The translations under genes were made by a program, and so were the position numbers. Shown in pieces: positions 18,640 to 27,091 of a stretch of DNA of 38,749 nucleotides (position 1 is the stretch's first letter; each line of letters begins with the position of its first letter). Source of the stretch: an uncultured Rhizobiaceae group bacterium (GTDB lineage Bacteria; Pseudomonadota; Alphaproteobacteria; Rhizobiales; Rhizobiaceae); the NCBI GenBank assembly GCA_937951645.1, contig CALFBM010000037.1, forward strand, positions 1 to 38,749, given 5' to 3'. The notes under the pieces were generated by a model that was not told where the DNA came from, ran no database searches, and was given only the letters and a program-made list of their open reading frames with translations.

Positions 18640-21210
18640 TTAAGCTGCAGCTGTGATTGCAGTATCGGCGTTATAGGGAACTTGTTTCACTTCAGGTTTG
18701 ACAGGAAGGCGGCAAATAAAGCACGAACCATTTGGGCTTGCATCTTCTACACTAACAGTACCGCTGTGCATTTCTACAAAGCTGCGTACAATAGAAAGGC
18801 CAAGGCCTGTCCCCTTTCGGGCACCTTCATGCGGCTGCGTCTCAAATCTGTCAAAGATTGTATCGCGTTGGTTTTCTGCAACACCAGGTCCTTGATCAAC
18901 GACCCTGATTTCATGATAGTCACCATGACATTCAGCGGAAATCAAGATGGTTCCGCCATCGGGAGAGAAGTTTACCGCGTTAGAGATAAGATTGTTCAAA
19001 ACCTGATTAATCCTGGTGGGATCAGCAATCATCTTGGAGCTTCCTTGAGAGACACTAATATTTTTCTTAAGGCCTTTTTGCTCAAAGGCATGTTCGAAAA
19101 TAGAGAGAATATCATGTATCATCTCTTCAAGATCAATTTCTCCAAATTCTAGTGTCATCGACCCTGCGTCAATGGAGGCAAGGTCCAGAATATCATCAAC
19201 CATGGCCCGTAACTCATCAGCTGAGCTGTTGATATGAGACAGATATTCAGCCTGTTTTTCATTCATCTGGCCAATTTCAGGCGTTGCAAGCATTTCACCG
19301 AAGCCTGCAATATTGGTCAGAGGTGCACGTAATTCATATGAAACGTGCTGGATAAATTTGCTTTTTAGTAAATCAGAAGCTTCCAGTGCTTCTGCGCGTT
19401 CGTTGAGTGCTTTTTCAAAATTTACATTTGCTGTTATATCTGAAAGTGTTAACATCGATTGTCCATCGGGCAAGGGTACTAATGTATAGTCAAAAGTTGA
19501 ACCATTACGTAGTTCAAGCCTGCCATTTATTTCTGAACGTTCATCATCAAGGCCAGTCACTTTACCAAGAATCTTTTGTAGGTCATCCGGATTTGAAATT
19601 GTATCAGTCCAGGATTCAATAATCCTGACGATATGAAGCCCTTCATCAACCTCCAGTCCAGGTATCTTCCATAAAGATTCCAGGGCCGGATTGAACAAGC
19701 GAAGTTTGCCATTTGAACCAAATACGGCAACCGCCTCATTGAGATGATCCAATGTTTCGCCCTGAACCTGCATAAGCGAGTTGTAATTACTTTCAAGCGC
19801 CAGGCGTTCGGTGACATTTTCAAATATCCAGGTGGATCCGCCCTGGTTTCTGGGGTTCATGACAACACGGATGGTCTGACCATCCAGCAAATGCCACCAC
19901 TCTTCTTTTGGCTCTATTGCCTGATAAATATCCAATTGACCATCACGCCATTTACGCCAATCAGGATGTGCAGGCAACAGTTTACCTTCGCGCATGGCAT
20001 CCAGAAGTTCTGCGTTGGAGGGTTTGGACTCCAGGAAACCTGCGTCAAGTTTCCAAAGCTGTTGAAAGCCGCTGTTGTGAAAAATGAGTTTTTGTGACTT
20101 GTCAAAAATGGCAACGGCGGTCGCCAATTGATCAAGCATACGCGAATGACCTTCATTCGTCTCTTTGAGGGTGCGCTGGATGTCATCAACATCACTTTTA
20201 TCTAAGGCAATTCCGGCAAAGCCAGCCTCTCCTTTGATGGAAAAAACTTCCAGTTTTTTTCTGTCCCCTGCAACAGTGGCAGGAAGAATTCCCCGATATA
20301 AGTCTTGTTTTTCCTGGGTTTTATTGATTTTCTCACGTTGTTTGTGGTCAAAAAGGTTCCAGTCTGTACCAATAGCTTGTGCTGGTTCGGATAATTCAAG
20401 CGCATCTGAATAGGCCTTGTTTATCCAGGATAGTTTACCTGTGGCATTTCTTAACCAAATTGGCATTGGCAGTTTTTCAAAAAGTTGTTCAATTGTTCTA
20501 AATTGCCCAATAAGCTCTTCATGTTCATTTTTAATTCTGGCGTATTCCTCACGCTCAGTTCCAAGTTCCCGGATGCGAACAAAAGCATAGGTACCCGATA
20601 CACGTCCTTGTACTTCTAGAATGCTGCCACTTTTCGTTGCAATACTTGTATCAAATGGCACAGCGTTAATGCGCAATTCTTGCAGCATAGGTTTAAAAGA
20701 GCCGGAAGCTTCACTTGTGAGCCAATTATCAAATGATAAAAATTTACTGCTGTCGTTTGGAGTTCCTGCAGAAGGCGATAGTTTTCCAAGTAATTTAGGC
20801 GTTTCGTCTGTACCATTCCATACAATAATACATTGATCTGAAACACTCACCAATGCTTCATTTCTATCATTTTGTGCGCGTAAATTTGAGAGGCTGTCCT
20901 TTAACTGAGAGTTTTCAGCCGTGATTCTGACTCGTTCACGTATCAACCATGAAGCTGACATAAGTGCAAAACTCATAGCTCCGCCAAATACTGCCAGCAT
21001 TAAGATTTCTGTTGAATGAAAGTTTTCAAGCAGGCGCTCTGTAAAGCTTGGGCCCTTTGTTTCTTGTGCAATAGCGTGGCTATAAGACACAGGTAGGCTG
21101 GCAATTGCCAAACCTGCTTTAAGCCTTATTGTTCTTGAGCGCGCAATTACATTACGTCGCACAAAAGGCCTATGCCTTGCGATATTATCAGGTTTTATTA
21201 ACCCCGGCAT
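18640..21210 (-). CDS. divL: DivL-like PAS pseudo-histidine kinase with Tyr at the phosphoacceptor position
   Basis: An 856-residue membrane-anchored protein. Two hydrophobic segments lie at about 29-48 (signal-like) and 68-90, then a coiled-coil (about 95-115) and several PAS-like domains between about 120 and 590. The DHp helix reads KFIQHVSYELRAPLTNI: Tyr625 (codon TAT at 19336-19338) stands where the phosphoacceptor His of SHEL motifs belongs. The catalytic domain is complete, with the N box NQVLNNLISNAVNFSP (about 736-750), G1 DQGPGV and G2 GTGLGLSIVRSF. Caulobacter DivL also carries Tyr at this position and acts as a cell-cycle regulator that binds DivK~P and controls CckA, hence the CtrA pathway. 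That role is inferred from this signature. It heads the run divL-tsaE/amgK-murU-addB-addA-trxA. Confidence 0.87.
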   Translation of the reverse strand: MPGLIKPDNIARHRPFVRRNVIARSRTIRLKAGLAIASLPVSYSHAIAQETKGPSFTERLLENFHSTEILMLAVFGGAMSFALMSASWLIRERVRITAENSQLKDSLSNLRAQNDRNEALVSVSDQCIIVWNGTDETPKLLGKLSPSAGTPNDSSKFLSFDNWLTSEASGSFKPMLQELRINAVPFDTSIATKSGSILEVQGRVSGTYAFVRIRELGTEREEYARIKNEHEELIGQFRTIEQLFEKLPMPIWLRNATGKLSWINKAYSDALELSEPAQAIGTDWNLFDHKQREKINKTQEKQDLYRGILPATVAGDRKKLEVFSIKGEAGFAGIALDKSDVDDIQRTLKETNEGHSRMLDQLATAVAIFDKSQKLIFHNSGFQQLWKLDAGFLESKPSNAELLDAMREGKLLPAHPDWRKWRDGQLDIYQAIEPKEEWWHLLDGQTIRVVMNPRNQGGSTWIFENVTERLALESNYNSLMQVQGETLDHLNEAVAVFGSNGKLRLFNPALESLWKIPGLEVDEGLHIVRIIESWTDTISNPDDLQKILGKVTGLDDERSEINGRLELRNGSTFDYTLVPLPDGQSMLTLSDITANVNFEKALNERAEALEASDLLKSKFIQHVSYELRAPLTNIAGFGEMLATPEIGQMNEKQAEYLSHINSSADELRAMVDDILDLASIDAGSMTLEFGEIDLEEMIHDILSIFEHAFEQKGLKKNISVSQGSSKMIADPTRINQVLNNLISNAVNFSPDGGTILISAECHGDYHEIRVVDQGPGVAENQRDTIFDRFETQPHEGARKGTGLGLSIVRSFVEMHSGTVSVEDASPNGSCFICRLPVKPEVKQVPYNADTAITAAA

Positions 21211-21345
21211 GTCCCCGGTCCTCTCGCCGCTCGATTCCCCAGACTGCCCTGCTTTTACACTTCCTTTTTCAAATCAACTGATTCGTGGAAGTTTTTGATT
21301 CTTAATACTTTAAACAATTCATGATTCGCCGTGAACCCTTTTTTC

Positions 21346-21380
21346 AAAAAAAATGTCGCCGCATTTGTCAATGCGGCGAC
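21346..21380 (-). terminator. Rho-independent terminator of ahcY
   Basis: On the minus strand a perfect 10-bp stem (GTCGCCGCAT / ATGCGGCGAC) with a 6-nt loop is followed directly by eight U residues. It lies 30 nt past the ahcY stop. It is the strongest intrinsic terminator in the window and separates ahcY from divL. Confidence 0.93.
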
Positions 21381-21410
21381 TACTATATCTTGTGGATAAT
21401 AAAGGTTGAA

Positions 21411-22805
21411 TTAATATCTGTAGTGTTCCGGCTTATATGGACCTTCAGTTTCAACACCAATGTAATCAGCCTGATCTTTGCTCAATTCAGTCAATTTCAC
21501 CCCGATTTTGGCAAGATGCAGACGCGCAACCTTTTCATCAAGGTGTTTTGGCAGGATATAAACTTCATTGTTATATTCATCCCCTTTTGTCCAAAGCTCG
21601 ATTTGAGCAAGAACCTGATTGGTGAAAGAAGCTGACATCACAAAACTTGGGTGACCTGTTGCATTCCCAAGATTAAGCAGACGTCCTTGAGAAAGAAGGA
21701 TCATGCGATTGCCTGATGGCATTTCATACATATCTACCTGGTCTTTAATGTTTGTCATTTTCAAATTACGCAGATTTGCAACCTGGATTTCATTGTCAAA
21801 GTGACCGATGTTGCCAACAATCGCCATATCTTTCATTTCACGCATATGCTCAATACGAATAATGTCCTTGTTGCCTGTGGTAGTAATGAATATGTCTGCT
21901 TCTTTAACAGCATCCTCAAGTGTAGTTACTTCAAAACCATCCATTGCGGCTTGAAGCGCACAGATCGGATCAATTTCTGTGACTTTAACACGGGCACCGG
22001 CTCCTTGAAGAGATGCAGCAGACCCCTTGCCCACATCACCGTATCCACAAACAACAGCAGTTTTGCCCGCCATCATTGTGTCTGTTGCACGGCGGATGCC
22101 GTCAACCAGAGATTCTTTACAACCATATTTGTTATCAAATTTTGATTTTGTAACAGAGTCATTCACATTGATTGCAGGGAAAGGCAGTTCGCCCTTTTTG
22201 TGCAATTCATAAAGGCGGTGAACACCAGTTGTTGTTTCTTCGGAAACACCTTTAATGGCATCACGTGTTTTAGTGAACCAGTCCGGGCTTTCTTTCATAC
22301 GCTTATGAATTTGCGCTTTAATTGCTTCTTCTTCTTCTGAAGCGGGCACAGCAAGAATATCTTCGCCAGCTTCTGCGCGCGCGCCAAGAAGAATATATAA
22401 AGTAGCGTCGCCTCCATCATCAAGGATCAGATTTGCACCTTCAGGAAACATGAAAGATTTATCCAGATAGTCCCAATGCTCCTCCAATGTCTGGCCTTTG
22501 ATAGCGAAAACAGGGATTTTTGAGGCAGCAATTGCTGAAGCTGCATGGTCTTGGGTTGAGTAGATATTACAAGAAGCCCAACGAACGTCAGCCCCTAATT
22601 CCACTAGTGTTTCGATTAGAACAGCTGTTTGAATGGTCATATGCAATGAACCAACGATACGAGCACCTTTAAGTGGCTTTGTGGCTCCAAACTCTTCGCG
22701 CAAAGACATAAGGCCTGGCATTTCTGTTTCTGCTATATCAAGTTCCTTGCGACCAAAATCTGCAAGGGAAATATCTTTCACGACGTAATCTGTGAATTCT
22801 GACAT
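21411..22805 (-). CDS. ahcY: Adenosylhomocysteinase AhcY (SahH)
   Basis: NAD-dependent cytoplasmic enzyme that splits S-adenosylhomocysteine to homocysteine and adenosine, closing the SAM cycle. 464 residues, a usual length for the bacterial long form. Visible are [16 protein letters not shown] (substrate-binding), [35 protein letters not shown] (catalytic Asp, Lys and Asn region), the NAD-binding [24 protein letters not shown], and the C-terminal KPEHYRY. It stands alone between a promoter-proximal palindrome (22882-22903) and a strong terminator (21346-21380), so it appears to be a single-gene transcription unit with its own control. Confidence 0.98.
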   Translation of the reverse strand: MSEFTDYVVKDISLADFGRKELDIAETEMPGLMSLREEFGATKPLKGARIVGSLHMTIQTAVLIETLVELGADVRWASCNIYSTQDHAASAIAASKIPVFAIKGQTLEEHWDYLDKSFMFPEGANLILDDGGDATLYILLGARAEAGEDILAVPASEEEEAIKAQIHKRMKESPDWFTKTRDAIKGVSEETTTGVHRLYELHKKGELPFPAINVNDSVTKSKFDNKYGCKESLVDGIRRATDTMMAGKTAVVCGYGDVGKGSAASLQGAGARVKVTEIDPICALQAAMDGFEVTTLEDAVKEADIFITTTGNKDIIRIEHMREMKDMAIVGNIGHFDNEIQVANLRNLKMTNIKDQVDMYEMPSGNRMILLSQGRLLNLGNATGHPSFVMSASFTNQVLAQIELWTKGDEYNNEVYILPKHLDEKVARLHLAKIGVKLTELSKDQADYIGVETEGPYKPEHYRY

Positions 22806-22881
22806 GGGAGTTCCTTTATGGAAAAATGTATGGTTTGTATTTGCGCTGACTTCTATCAGCTAGTTTCAGTATTCGCAATAT

Positions 22882-22903
22882 CATATAAAGATTTCTTTAT
22901 ATG
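22882..22903 (-). promoter_or_regulatory. 22-nt palindrome over the ahcY -10 region, SahR-type operator candidate
   Basis: CATATAAAGA, a 2-nt centre, then TCTTTATATG form a perfect inverted repeat with 10-bp arms. The repeat overlaps the predicted ahcY -10 box and ends 76 nt before the start codon. Its position suits repression. From memory, comparative work on methionine/SAM-cycle genes in alphaproteobacteria assigned a similar ATATAAAG-centred palindrome to an ArsR-family SAH-responsive regulator (SahR). No such regulator gene is in this window. Confidence 0.7.
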
Positions 22904-22926
22904 TACCAAATGCGTCTTTTTGACAA
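22898..22926 (-). promoter_or_regulatory. Predicted ahcY promoter
   Basis: On the minus strand, TTGTCA (22921-22926) and CATATA (22898-22903) are separated by exactly 17 nt, fitting a housekeeping sigma factor. The -10 box is the first six bases of the palindrome, so a bound regulator would block RNA polymerase. Confidence 0.5.
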
Positions 22927-22940
22927 CGTAATTTCCGGTA

Positions 22941-23219
22941 CTATTCGTCTTCACCAAACTTCTCATGGATGAGATTGGATAATGCCTCAAGAACTTTATC
23001 TGCCTCATTGCCTGTTGCTGCTATGTGGATTTGACTACCTTTGGAGGCAGCTAGCATCATCAGACCCATGATAGAGGTTCCACCTACAATATGACCATCT
23101 TTGCTAACGGTAACCGCTGCATCATGACCTTGTGCGCACTGAACAAATTTTGCTGATGCCCGGGCATGCAAGCCGCGCATATTGGTAATCTTTAAAATTC
23201 TATAGGGAGTATCTGACAC
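22941..23219 (-). CDS. ptsH: HPr-type phosphocarrier protein of the regulatory PTS
   Basis: A 92-residue phosphocarrier. The phosphorylated His is in MRGLHARAS (His18). The HprK-target serine is in GGTSIMGLMM (Ser49), so both control sites are intact. It passes phosphate from EI-Ntr (not in this window) to the EIIA encoded 2 nt upstream. No sugar permease component is present, so the role is likely regulatory (nitrogen/carbon status), as in other rhizobia. It is the last gene of the chvI-chvG-hprK-EIIA-ptsH run. ahcY follows on the same strand but has its own promoter. Confidence 0.94.
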   Translation of the reverse strand: MSDTPYRILKITNMRGLHARASAKFVQCAQGHDAAVTVSKDGHIVGGTSIMGLMMLAASKGSQIHIAATGNEADKVLEALSNLIHEKFGEDE

Positions 23220-23221
23220 CT

Positions 23222-23626
23222 TTATTCGTTGCCTTGCAGAACTTTACTGGCAACGTGGATATATTTTCGCCCTGCTTCCTGAGCCAGTTCCGTAGCTTCT
23301 AAAATGGTTTTTGTCTCACGCAGGCTTGCGAGCTTTACAAGCATGGGTAGATTAATCCCGGCGATAACATCAACCTTGTCATCCTGCATCATTGAAATTG
23401 CCATATTGCTTGGTGTGCCGCCAAACAGGTCTGTTAGAATGATAACACCAGAACCAGTTTCCACCTGCTGGATGGCATCAGATATTTCTTTTCGGCGAAC
23501 TTCCATATCATCATCGGCGCCAATATCAATGGTAATCATATTATCTTGAGGGCCAACGATATGCTCTAGTGCAAGTTTAAATTCTTGAGCCAGGTTACCA
23601 TGTGTGACAATCACTATACCGATCAT
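23222..23626 (-). CDS. manX: PTS EIIA component, mannose-type fold (EIIA-Man / ManX-like)
   Basis: A 134-residue protein starting IGIVIVTHGNLAQEF, where His9 is the phosphorylation site of the mannose-family EIIA. The fold signature VIILTDLFGGTPSNMA follows at about 77-92. There is no IIB, IIC or IID partner nearby, so it is probably a stand-alone phosphorylation sensor. In rhizobia this protein sits beside HPr and HprK and has been linked to ChvG/ChvI signalling. It overlaps nothing; ptsH starts 2 nt after its stop, so coupling is likely. Confidence 0.92.
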   Translation of the reverse strand: MIGIVIVTHGNLAQEFKLALEHIVGPQDNMITIDIGADDDMEVRRKEISDAIQQVETGSGVIILTDLFGGTPSNMAISMMQDDKVDVIAGINLPMLVKLASLRETKTILEATELAQEAGRKYIHVASKVLQGNE

Positions 23627-23674
23627 TTAAAAACTCCAACAGCTAGCGGTTTTCTACAGCAATGTTGAGCTTTT

Positions 23675-24130
23675 TTAAGCAACATGCAAGCCAGCATTTT
23701 CAATAAGCCAGGCAAATATGATTCGTACGGCTTGATTTTCATGGCGTTGAGGTACCTGTAGCATCGGTAATTTTATAAATTGAAAGTCATAAAACCTTTG
23801 CTCTGGCATGCGTTCAATTTTCTCATCTTCGAGAAGTTCCACTACAAGGTTAATAACAGTAGTCTGTTTATTGGGGTGTGGTGTAATTCCATAGCCACGG
23901 ATTTCGATTAACCCTGCAATTGTTTCAGGAACCTTGGCTTCAAGGTGTTGGGATCTGGAATTTAACAAAACCTGATCATCAGCAATTAAAAAAGCTTCAA
24001 GGCCTTCGTGTTTGGCTCTCTCAAGGAGACCCATCATCAAGGATGTTTTACCACTGCCTGCCATGCCTTTAATTAGAATACCGACTTGACTGATTTCAAG
24101 TGCACAAGCGTGATGAGTTTTGCCGACCAT
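23675..24130 (-). CDS. hprK: HPr kinase/phosphorylase, C-terminal-domain-only form
   Basis: A 151-residue protein with Walker A GMAGSGKTS (about 22-30), AFLIADDQVLL and LIEIRGYGI, the last matching the HprK signature with its Asp/Glu catalytic region. Firmicute HprK is about 310 residues; the N-terminal domain is absent here, as in other alphaproteobacteria. The protein phosphorylates and dephosphorylates Ser on HPr (Ser49 of the neighbouring product is its expected target). The start KTHHACALEI is the family's usual beginning, so the short length is not a truncation. It follows chvG by 15 nt. Confidence 0.92.
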   Translation of the reverse strand: MVGKTHHACALEISQVGILIKGMAGSGKTSLMMGLLERAKHEGLEAFLIADDQVLLNSRSQHLEAKVPETIAGLIEIRGYGITPHPNKQTTVINLVVELLEDEKIERMPEQRFYDFQFIKLPMLQVPQRHENQAVRIIFAWLIENAGLHVA

Positions 24131-24145
24131 GGTAACTAATAGACC

Positions 24146-26086
24146 CTAAACCTGTTTTTTGGGTTTTATTTTTCGATTGGTATCAGGTGGTAACATCACA
24201 ATAAATCGTGCACCTGTATTTCCGTCGTGTCTGTTCTCGGCACGAATTTTACCGCCATGGGCTTCAATAATCTGGCGACTAATAGATAGTCCAAGACCTG
24301 AGTTTTGACCAAAACCATCAGTCTCTGCCCGGTCTGTATAAAAGCGTTCGAAGACACGGTCGAGATTTTCAGCTTGAATACCAGGTCCATTATCTTCGAT
24401 CACCATGATGATTATATTTCTATTCCGCGCTAATCCTATGGATACTTTCCCGCCAACTTCAGGAGCGAAAGATGCTGCGTTATCAATAAGGTTATTAATA
24501 ACCTGCCCCAGACGAATATCATGTCCTGCAACAAGAAATGCTTGATCGGATGTTTTGTTCTTGTTGATGGTAAAGGCAATTTCAATTGGCTTCTTGCGCC
24601 GCATATCACGGCTGGCAACTACGATATTTTCCAGGAGCTCGGCAAGATTAACCTGCTCTGCATCATCTCTTGCCAAATCAGCATCCAGTCGTGAAGCATC
24701 GGAAATATCTGTAATCAACCGGTCCAACCGTCTGACATCGTGTTGAATAACATCCATAAGCCGCTTTTTGGATTCTTCTGTTCTGGCAAGCGGTAATGTT
24801 TCAACGGCACTTCTAAGCGATGTTAGCGGATTCTTGAGCTCATGGCTGACATCAGCAGCAAAGCTCTCAATCGCCTCAATACGCTGGTAAAGCGAGTTGG
24901 TCATTTCATTAATTGATGTTGAGAGATCTCCTACTTCATCTTGTCGGTGTGAGAAGTCGGGAATTTCAACACGGGATTTAACCCCTCGCTTAACACGAAT
25001 TGCTGCTTCGGATAATCTCCTCAAAGGAGTTGCAATAGTACTTGCCAGAAGTGCTGAAAGCACCAAAATAATAATTGATGCTACCAAAAATATTCGTAGA
25101 ATTGCAACGCGCTCTTCACGAACAATCCTGTCAATATCATCGCCCTCAGTTGACAAAAGCAAGACACCTAAAACAGCTCTAAACCGTTGTACAGGGATTG
25201 CTGCTGAAACGGTTAGTTTTCCAGCCTCGGTCTGGCGTACAATATGTCTGGGTGCACCGGTCAATGCGGATTGAACTTCTTCGTATTGTTTGCCGGAACC
25301 ATCAAGTTCCTTGTAAATTGGATTACTCCTGCTTTGAAGTATCTTGTTTAATGTGTTCCCAATGGTTTCCACCCAGCCAACTCTTCTCTCTTCACCGCTA
25401 ATTGGTTCAAGGTTAAATTGTTTGATCTGGCCTCCTGCATATAAATACCGAGAATCAAGTATTAACGCGCCATCTGAATCATAGATACGGGCTCTCGTTT
25501 GTGTCGGTTTTATCAATTGTCGAAGCACGGGTGCTACTTGCTCTGGATTGATTGGATATGAAAAATTATCAAGTGGCACTTTCGGTTGAAGACTTTCACC
25601 AGCTTTTAATTCCCATAACTTGTCGGGGTCGATTGTAATGGCATCCGGGGTTGCTGTTGCTGAACTTGCAATTGCACTTGCAATAATTCTGCCTTGTGTC
25701 AGCAGGCTTTCTGTCTTTGCATCAATCAACCCTTCCCGGAATTGGTTCATGTAAAGGATTGCGCTTAGAAAAATGGTAAGGGCTGTCAGATTTAGAAACA
25801 GGATACGACGCGTCAGCGAAGAAAACAGGTTTTGTTTTATGACCTTGAAGCTACGCGAGAGAAGCCCTTTGCGTTTTGGCTTAATCCCATCTTCAAAATA
25901 AGCATCACTATGAAAATGGGATTCTTTTTTGGGTGCTTTTTCGTTAGACACGTCGCGTATATTTTGTTCAACGAGCCTAAGGGTGTTTTTTGAGGCTTCA
26001 GCTTTGGACAAGAAAGAAGCGTTACGGGCAGAAGGTTTTTCTGCTTCGTTAATAGCGTCTTTATTTATCTCAGGCTCGATGCTCAA
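24146..26086 (-). CDS. chvG: Sensor histidine kinase ChvG (ExoS/BvrS family)
   Basis: A 646-residue inner-membrane sensor kinase. The long cytoplasmic N-terminus (about 1-90) is followed by TM1 (about 95-113), a large periplasmic sensor domain (about 114-326) and TM2 (about 328-350). Next come a HAMP domain (TPLRRLSEAAIRVKRGV onward), DHp with SHELKNPL (phosphoacceptor His415), and the catalytic domain with N box QVINNLIDNAASF, G1 EDNGPGI and G2 NSGLGLSISRQI. In Sinorhizobium (ExoS), Agrobacterium (ChvG) and Brucella (BvrS) it responds to acid and cell-envelope stress, with the periplasmic inhibitor ExoR in several species. The stop is 15 nt before hprK, and chvI is 5 nt upstream, so they form one transcript. 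Confidence 0.95.
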   Translation of the reverse strand: MSIEPEINKDAINEAEKPSARNASFLSKAEASKNTLRLVEQNIRDVSNEKAPKKESHFHSDAYFEDGIKPKRKGLLSRSFKVIKQNLFSSLTRRILFLNLTALTIFLSAILYMNQFREGLIDAKTESLLTQGRIIASAIASSATATPDAITIDPDKLWELKAGESLQPKVPLDNFSYPINPEQVAPVLRQLIKPTQTRARIYDSDGALILDSRYLYAGGQIKQFNLEPISGEERRVGWVETIGNTLNKILQSRSNPIYKELDGSGKQYEEVQSALTGAPRHIVRQTEAGKLTVSAAIPVQRFRAVLGVLLLSTEGDDIDRIVREERVAILRIFLVASIIILVLSALLASTIATPLRRLSEAAIRVKRGVKSRVEIPDFSHRQDEVGDLSTSINEMTNSLYQRIEAIESFAADVSHELKNPLTSLRSAVETLPLARTEESKKRLMDVIQHDVRRLDRLITDISDASRLDADLARDDAEQVNLAELLENIVVASRDMRRKKPIEIAFTINKNKTSDQAFLVAGHDIRLGQVINNLIDNAASFAPEVGGKVSIGLARNRNIIIMVIEDNGPGIQAENLDRVFERFYTDRAETDGFGQNSGLGLSISRQIIEAHGGKIRAENRHDGNTGARFIVMLPPDTNRKIKPKKQV

Positions 26087-26091
26087 ATAGT

Positions 26092-26796
26092 CTACCCCTC
26101 ACGAAATCTGTACCCAACACCATAGAGTGTTTCGATCATATCAAAGTCGTCATCTTCAACTTTGAATTTTTTACGAAGACGTTTGATATGGCTATCTATC
26201 GTGCGATCATCTACATATACCTGATCATCATAAGCTGCGTCCATGAGTGAATCACGACTTTTTACAACGCCAGGTCTTTGAGCAAGAGCATAGAGTATTA
26301 AAAATTCTGTAACTGTCAGGGTTACGGGTTTGCTATTCCATGTACAGGTATGGCGTTCCTGATCCATAACCAATTGACCACGTTCCAACGTTTTTGCAGA
26401 AGTTTCTCCTGCCTTTGCGCCACTTTCAGGAAGTGCAGAGACTCGCCTCAGAACAGCCTTAACGCGCTCAACAAGTAGGCGTTGTGAAAAGGGTTTTTTG
26501 ATAAAATCATCTGCACCCATCTTGAGGCCAAATAATTCATCTATTTCTTCGTCTTTTGACGTCAGAAAAATAACAGGAAGATCAGAAGTTTGGCGAAGAC
26601 GCCTTAATAATTCCATACCATCCATGCGCGGCATTTTAATATCAAAAATAGCAAGATCAGGCCGCTTCATATTCAAGCCATCCAATGCCGAACTGCCATC
26701 GGTATAGGTTTCAACTTTGTAGCCTTCGGATTCAAGCGCAATTGAAACAGATGTAAGAATATTACGATCATCGTCGACTAGAGCAATTGTTGGCAT
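26092..26796 (-). CDS. chvI: Response regulator ChvI (OmpR family)
   Basis: A 234-residue DNA-binding response regulator, partner of ChvG. The receiver domain has the acidic pair at Asp8-Asp10 (VDDDRNI), the phospho-Asp52 in [12 protein letters not shown], the Thr/Ser in FLTSKDEE and Lys in DFIKKPF. The C-terminal winged helix (about 135-232) shows [33 protein letters not shown] and [13 protein letters not shown] 26796 gives the family start [12 protein letters not shown]. An in-frame ATG at 26847 would add 17 residues without family support. A TATACT-like -10 element lies about 17 nt before the start (26813-26818). It is transcribed away from pckA. Confidence 0.95.
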   Translation of the reverse strand: MPTIALVDDDRNILTSVSIALESEGYKVETYTDGSSALDGLNMKRPDLAIFDIKMPRMDGMELLRRLRQTSDLPVIFLTSKDEEIDELFGLKMGADDFIKKPFSQRLLVERVKAVLRRVSALPESGAKAGETSAKTLERGQLVMDQERHTCTWNSKPVTLTVTEFLILYALAQRPGVVKSRDSLMDAAYDDQVYVDDRTIDSHIKRLRKKFKVEDDDFDMIETLYGVGYRFREG

Positions 26797-27091
26797 ATTA
26801 AGGAACTCCCGTAGTATAAAACTTGAACTATTAAATAAGGCAAACATGCATTGGCGCTATAACTTTGGGCAAATTGTGGCAATCGTTTATGCCAGATTCT
26901 AACTTATACATTTAAAATGGCTTTAAACACCTCTATGTGCAAGGGCAGCAAAGGGTTTTGCAACTTATTAATCCTTTAACCCTCATCCCCAAATTAGACG
27001 AACTAATGAGTAGAAATTTATCTCTTTTCACTGTATGACACGCCAACCTCATGTGAAAAATGGGCTGATTTATCTTAAAAGGGCATCAAAA
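26797..27091. promoter_or_regulatory. Divergent chvI-pckA control region
   Basis: A 295-nt AT-rich spacer that must hold both outward promoters. I see a TATACT-like -10 for chvI at 26813-26818 (minus strand) with no convincing -35, and TTGCAACTTATTAATCC-type AT-rich sequence around 26957-26975 toward pckA. No clear inverted repeat stands out. The chvI-pckA divergence is conserved in rhizobia, where pckA is reported to depend on ChvI, so a ChvI site is expected here, but I could not identify it. Confidence 0.4.

Noticed and set aside
21295-21320. CtrA-type site (TTAA-N7-TTAA) upstream of divL
   Set aside because: The two TTAA elements near 21302-21313 are 4 nt apart, not 7, so the spacing does not fit.
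22806-22940. SAH or SAM riboswitch before ahcY
   Set aside because: The leader is AT-rich and lacks the conserved stems of those riboswitches. The DNA palindrome over the promoter is a better explanation.
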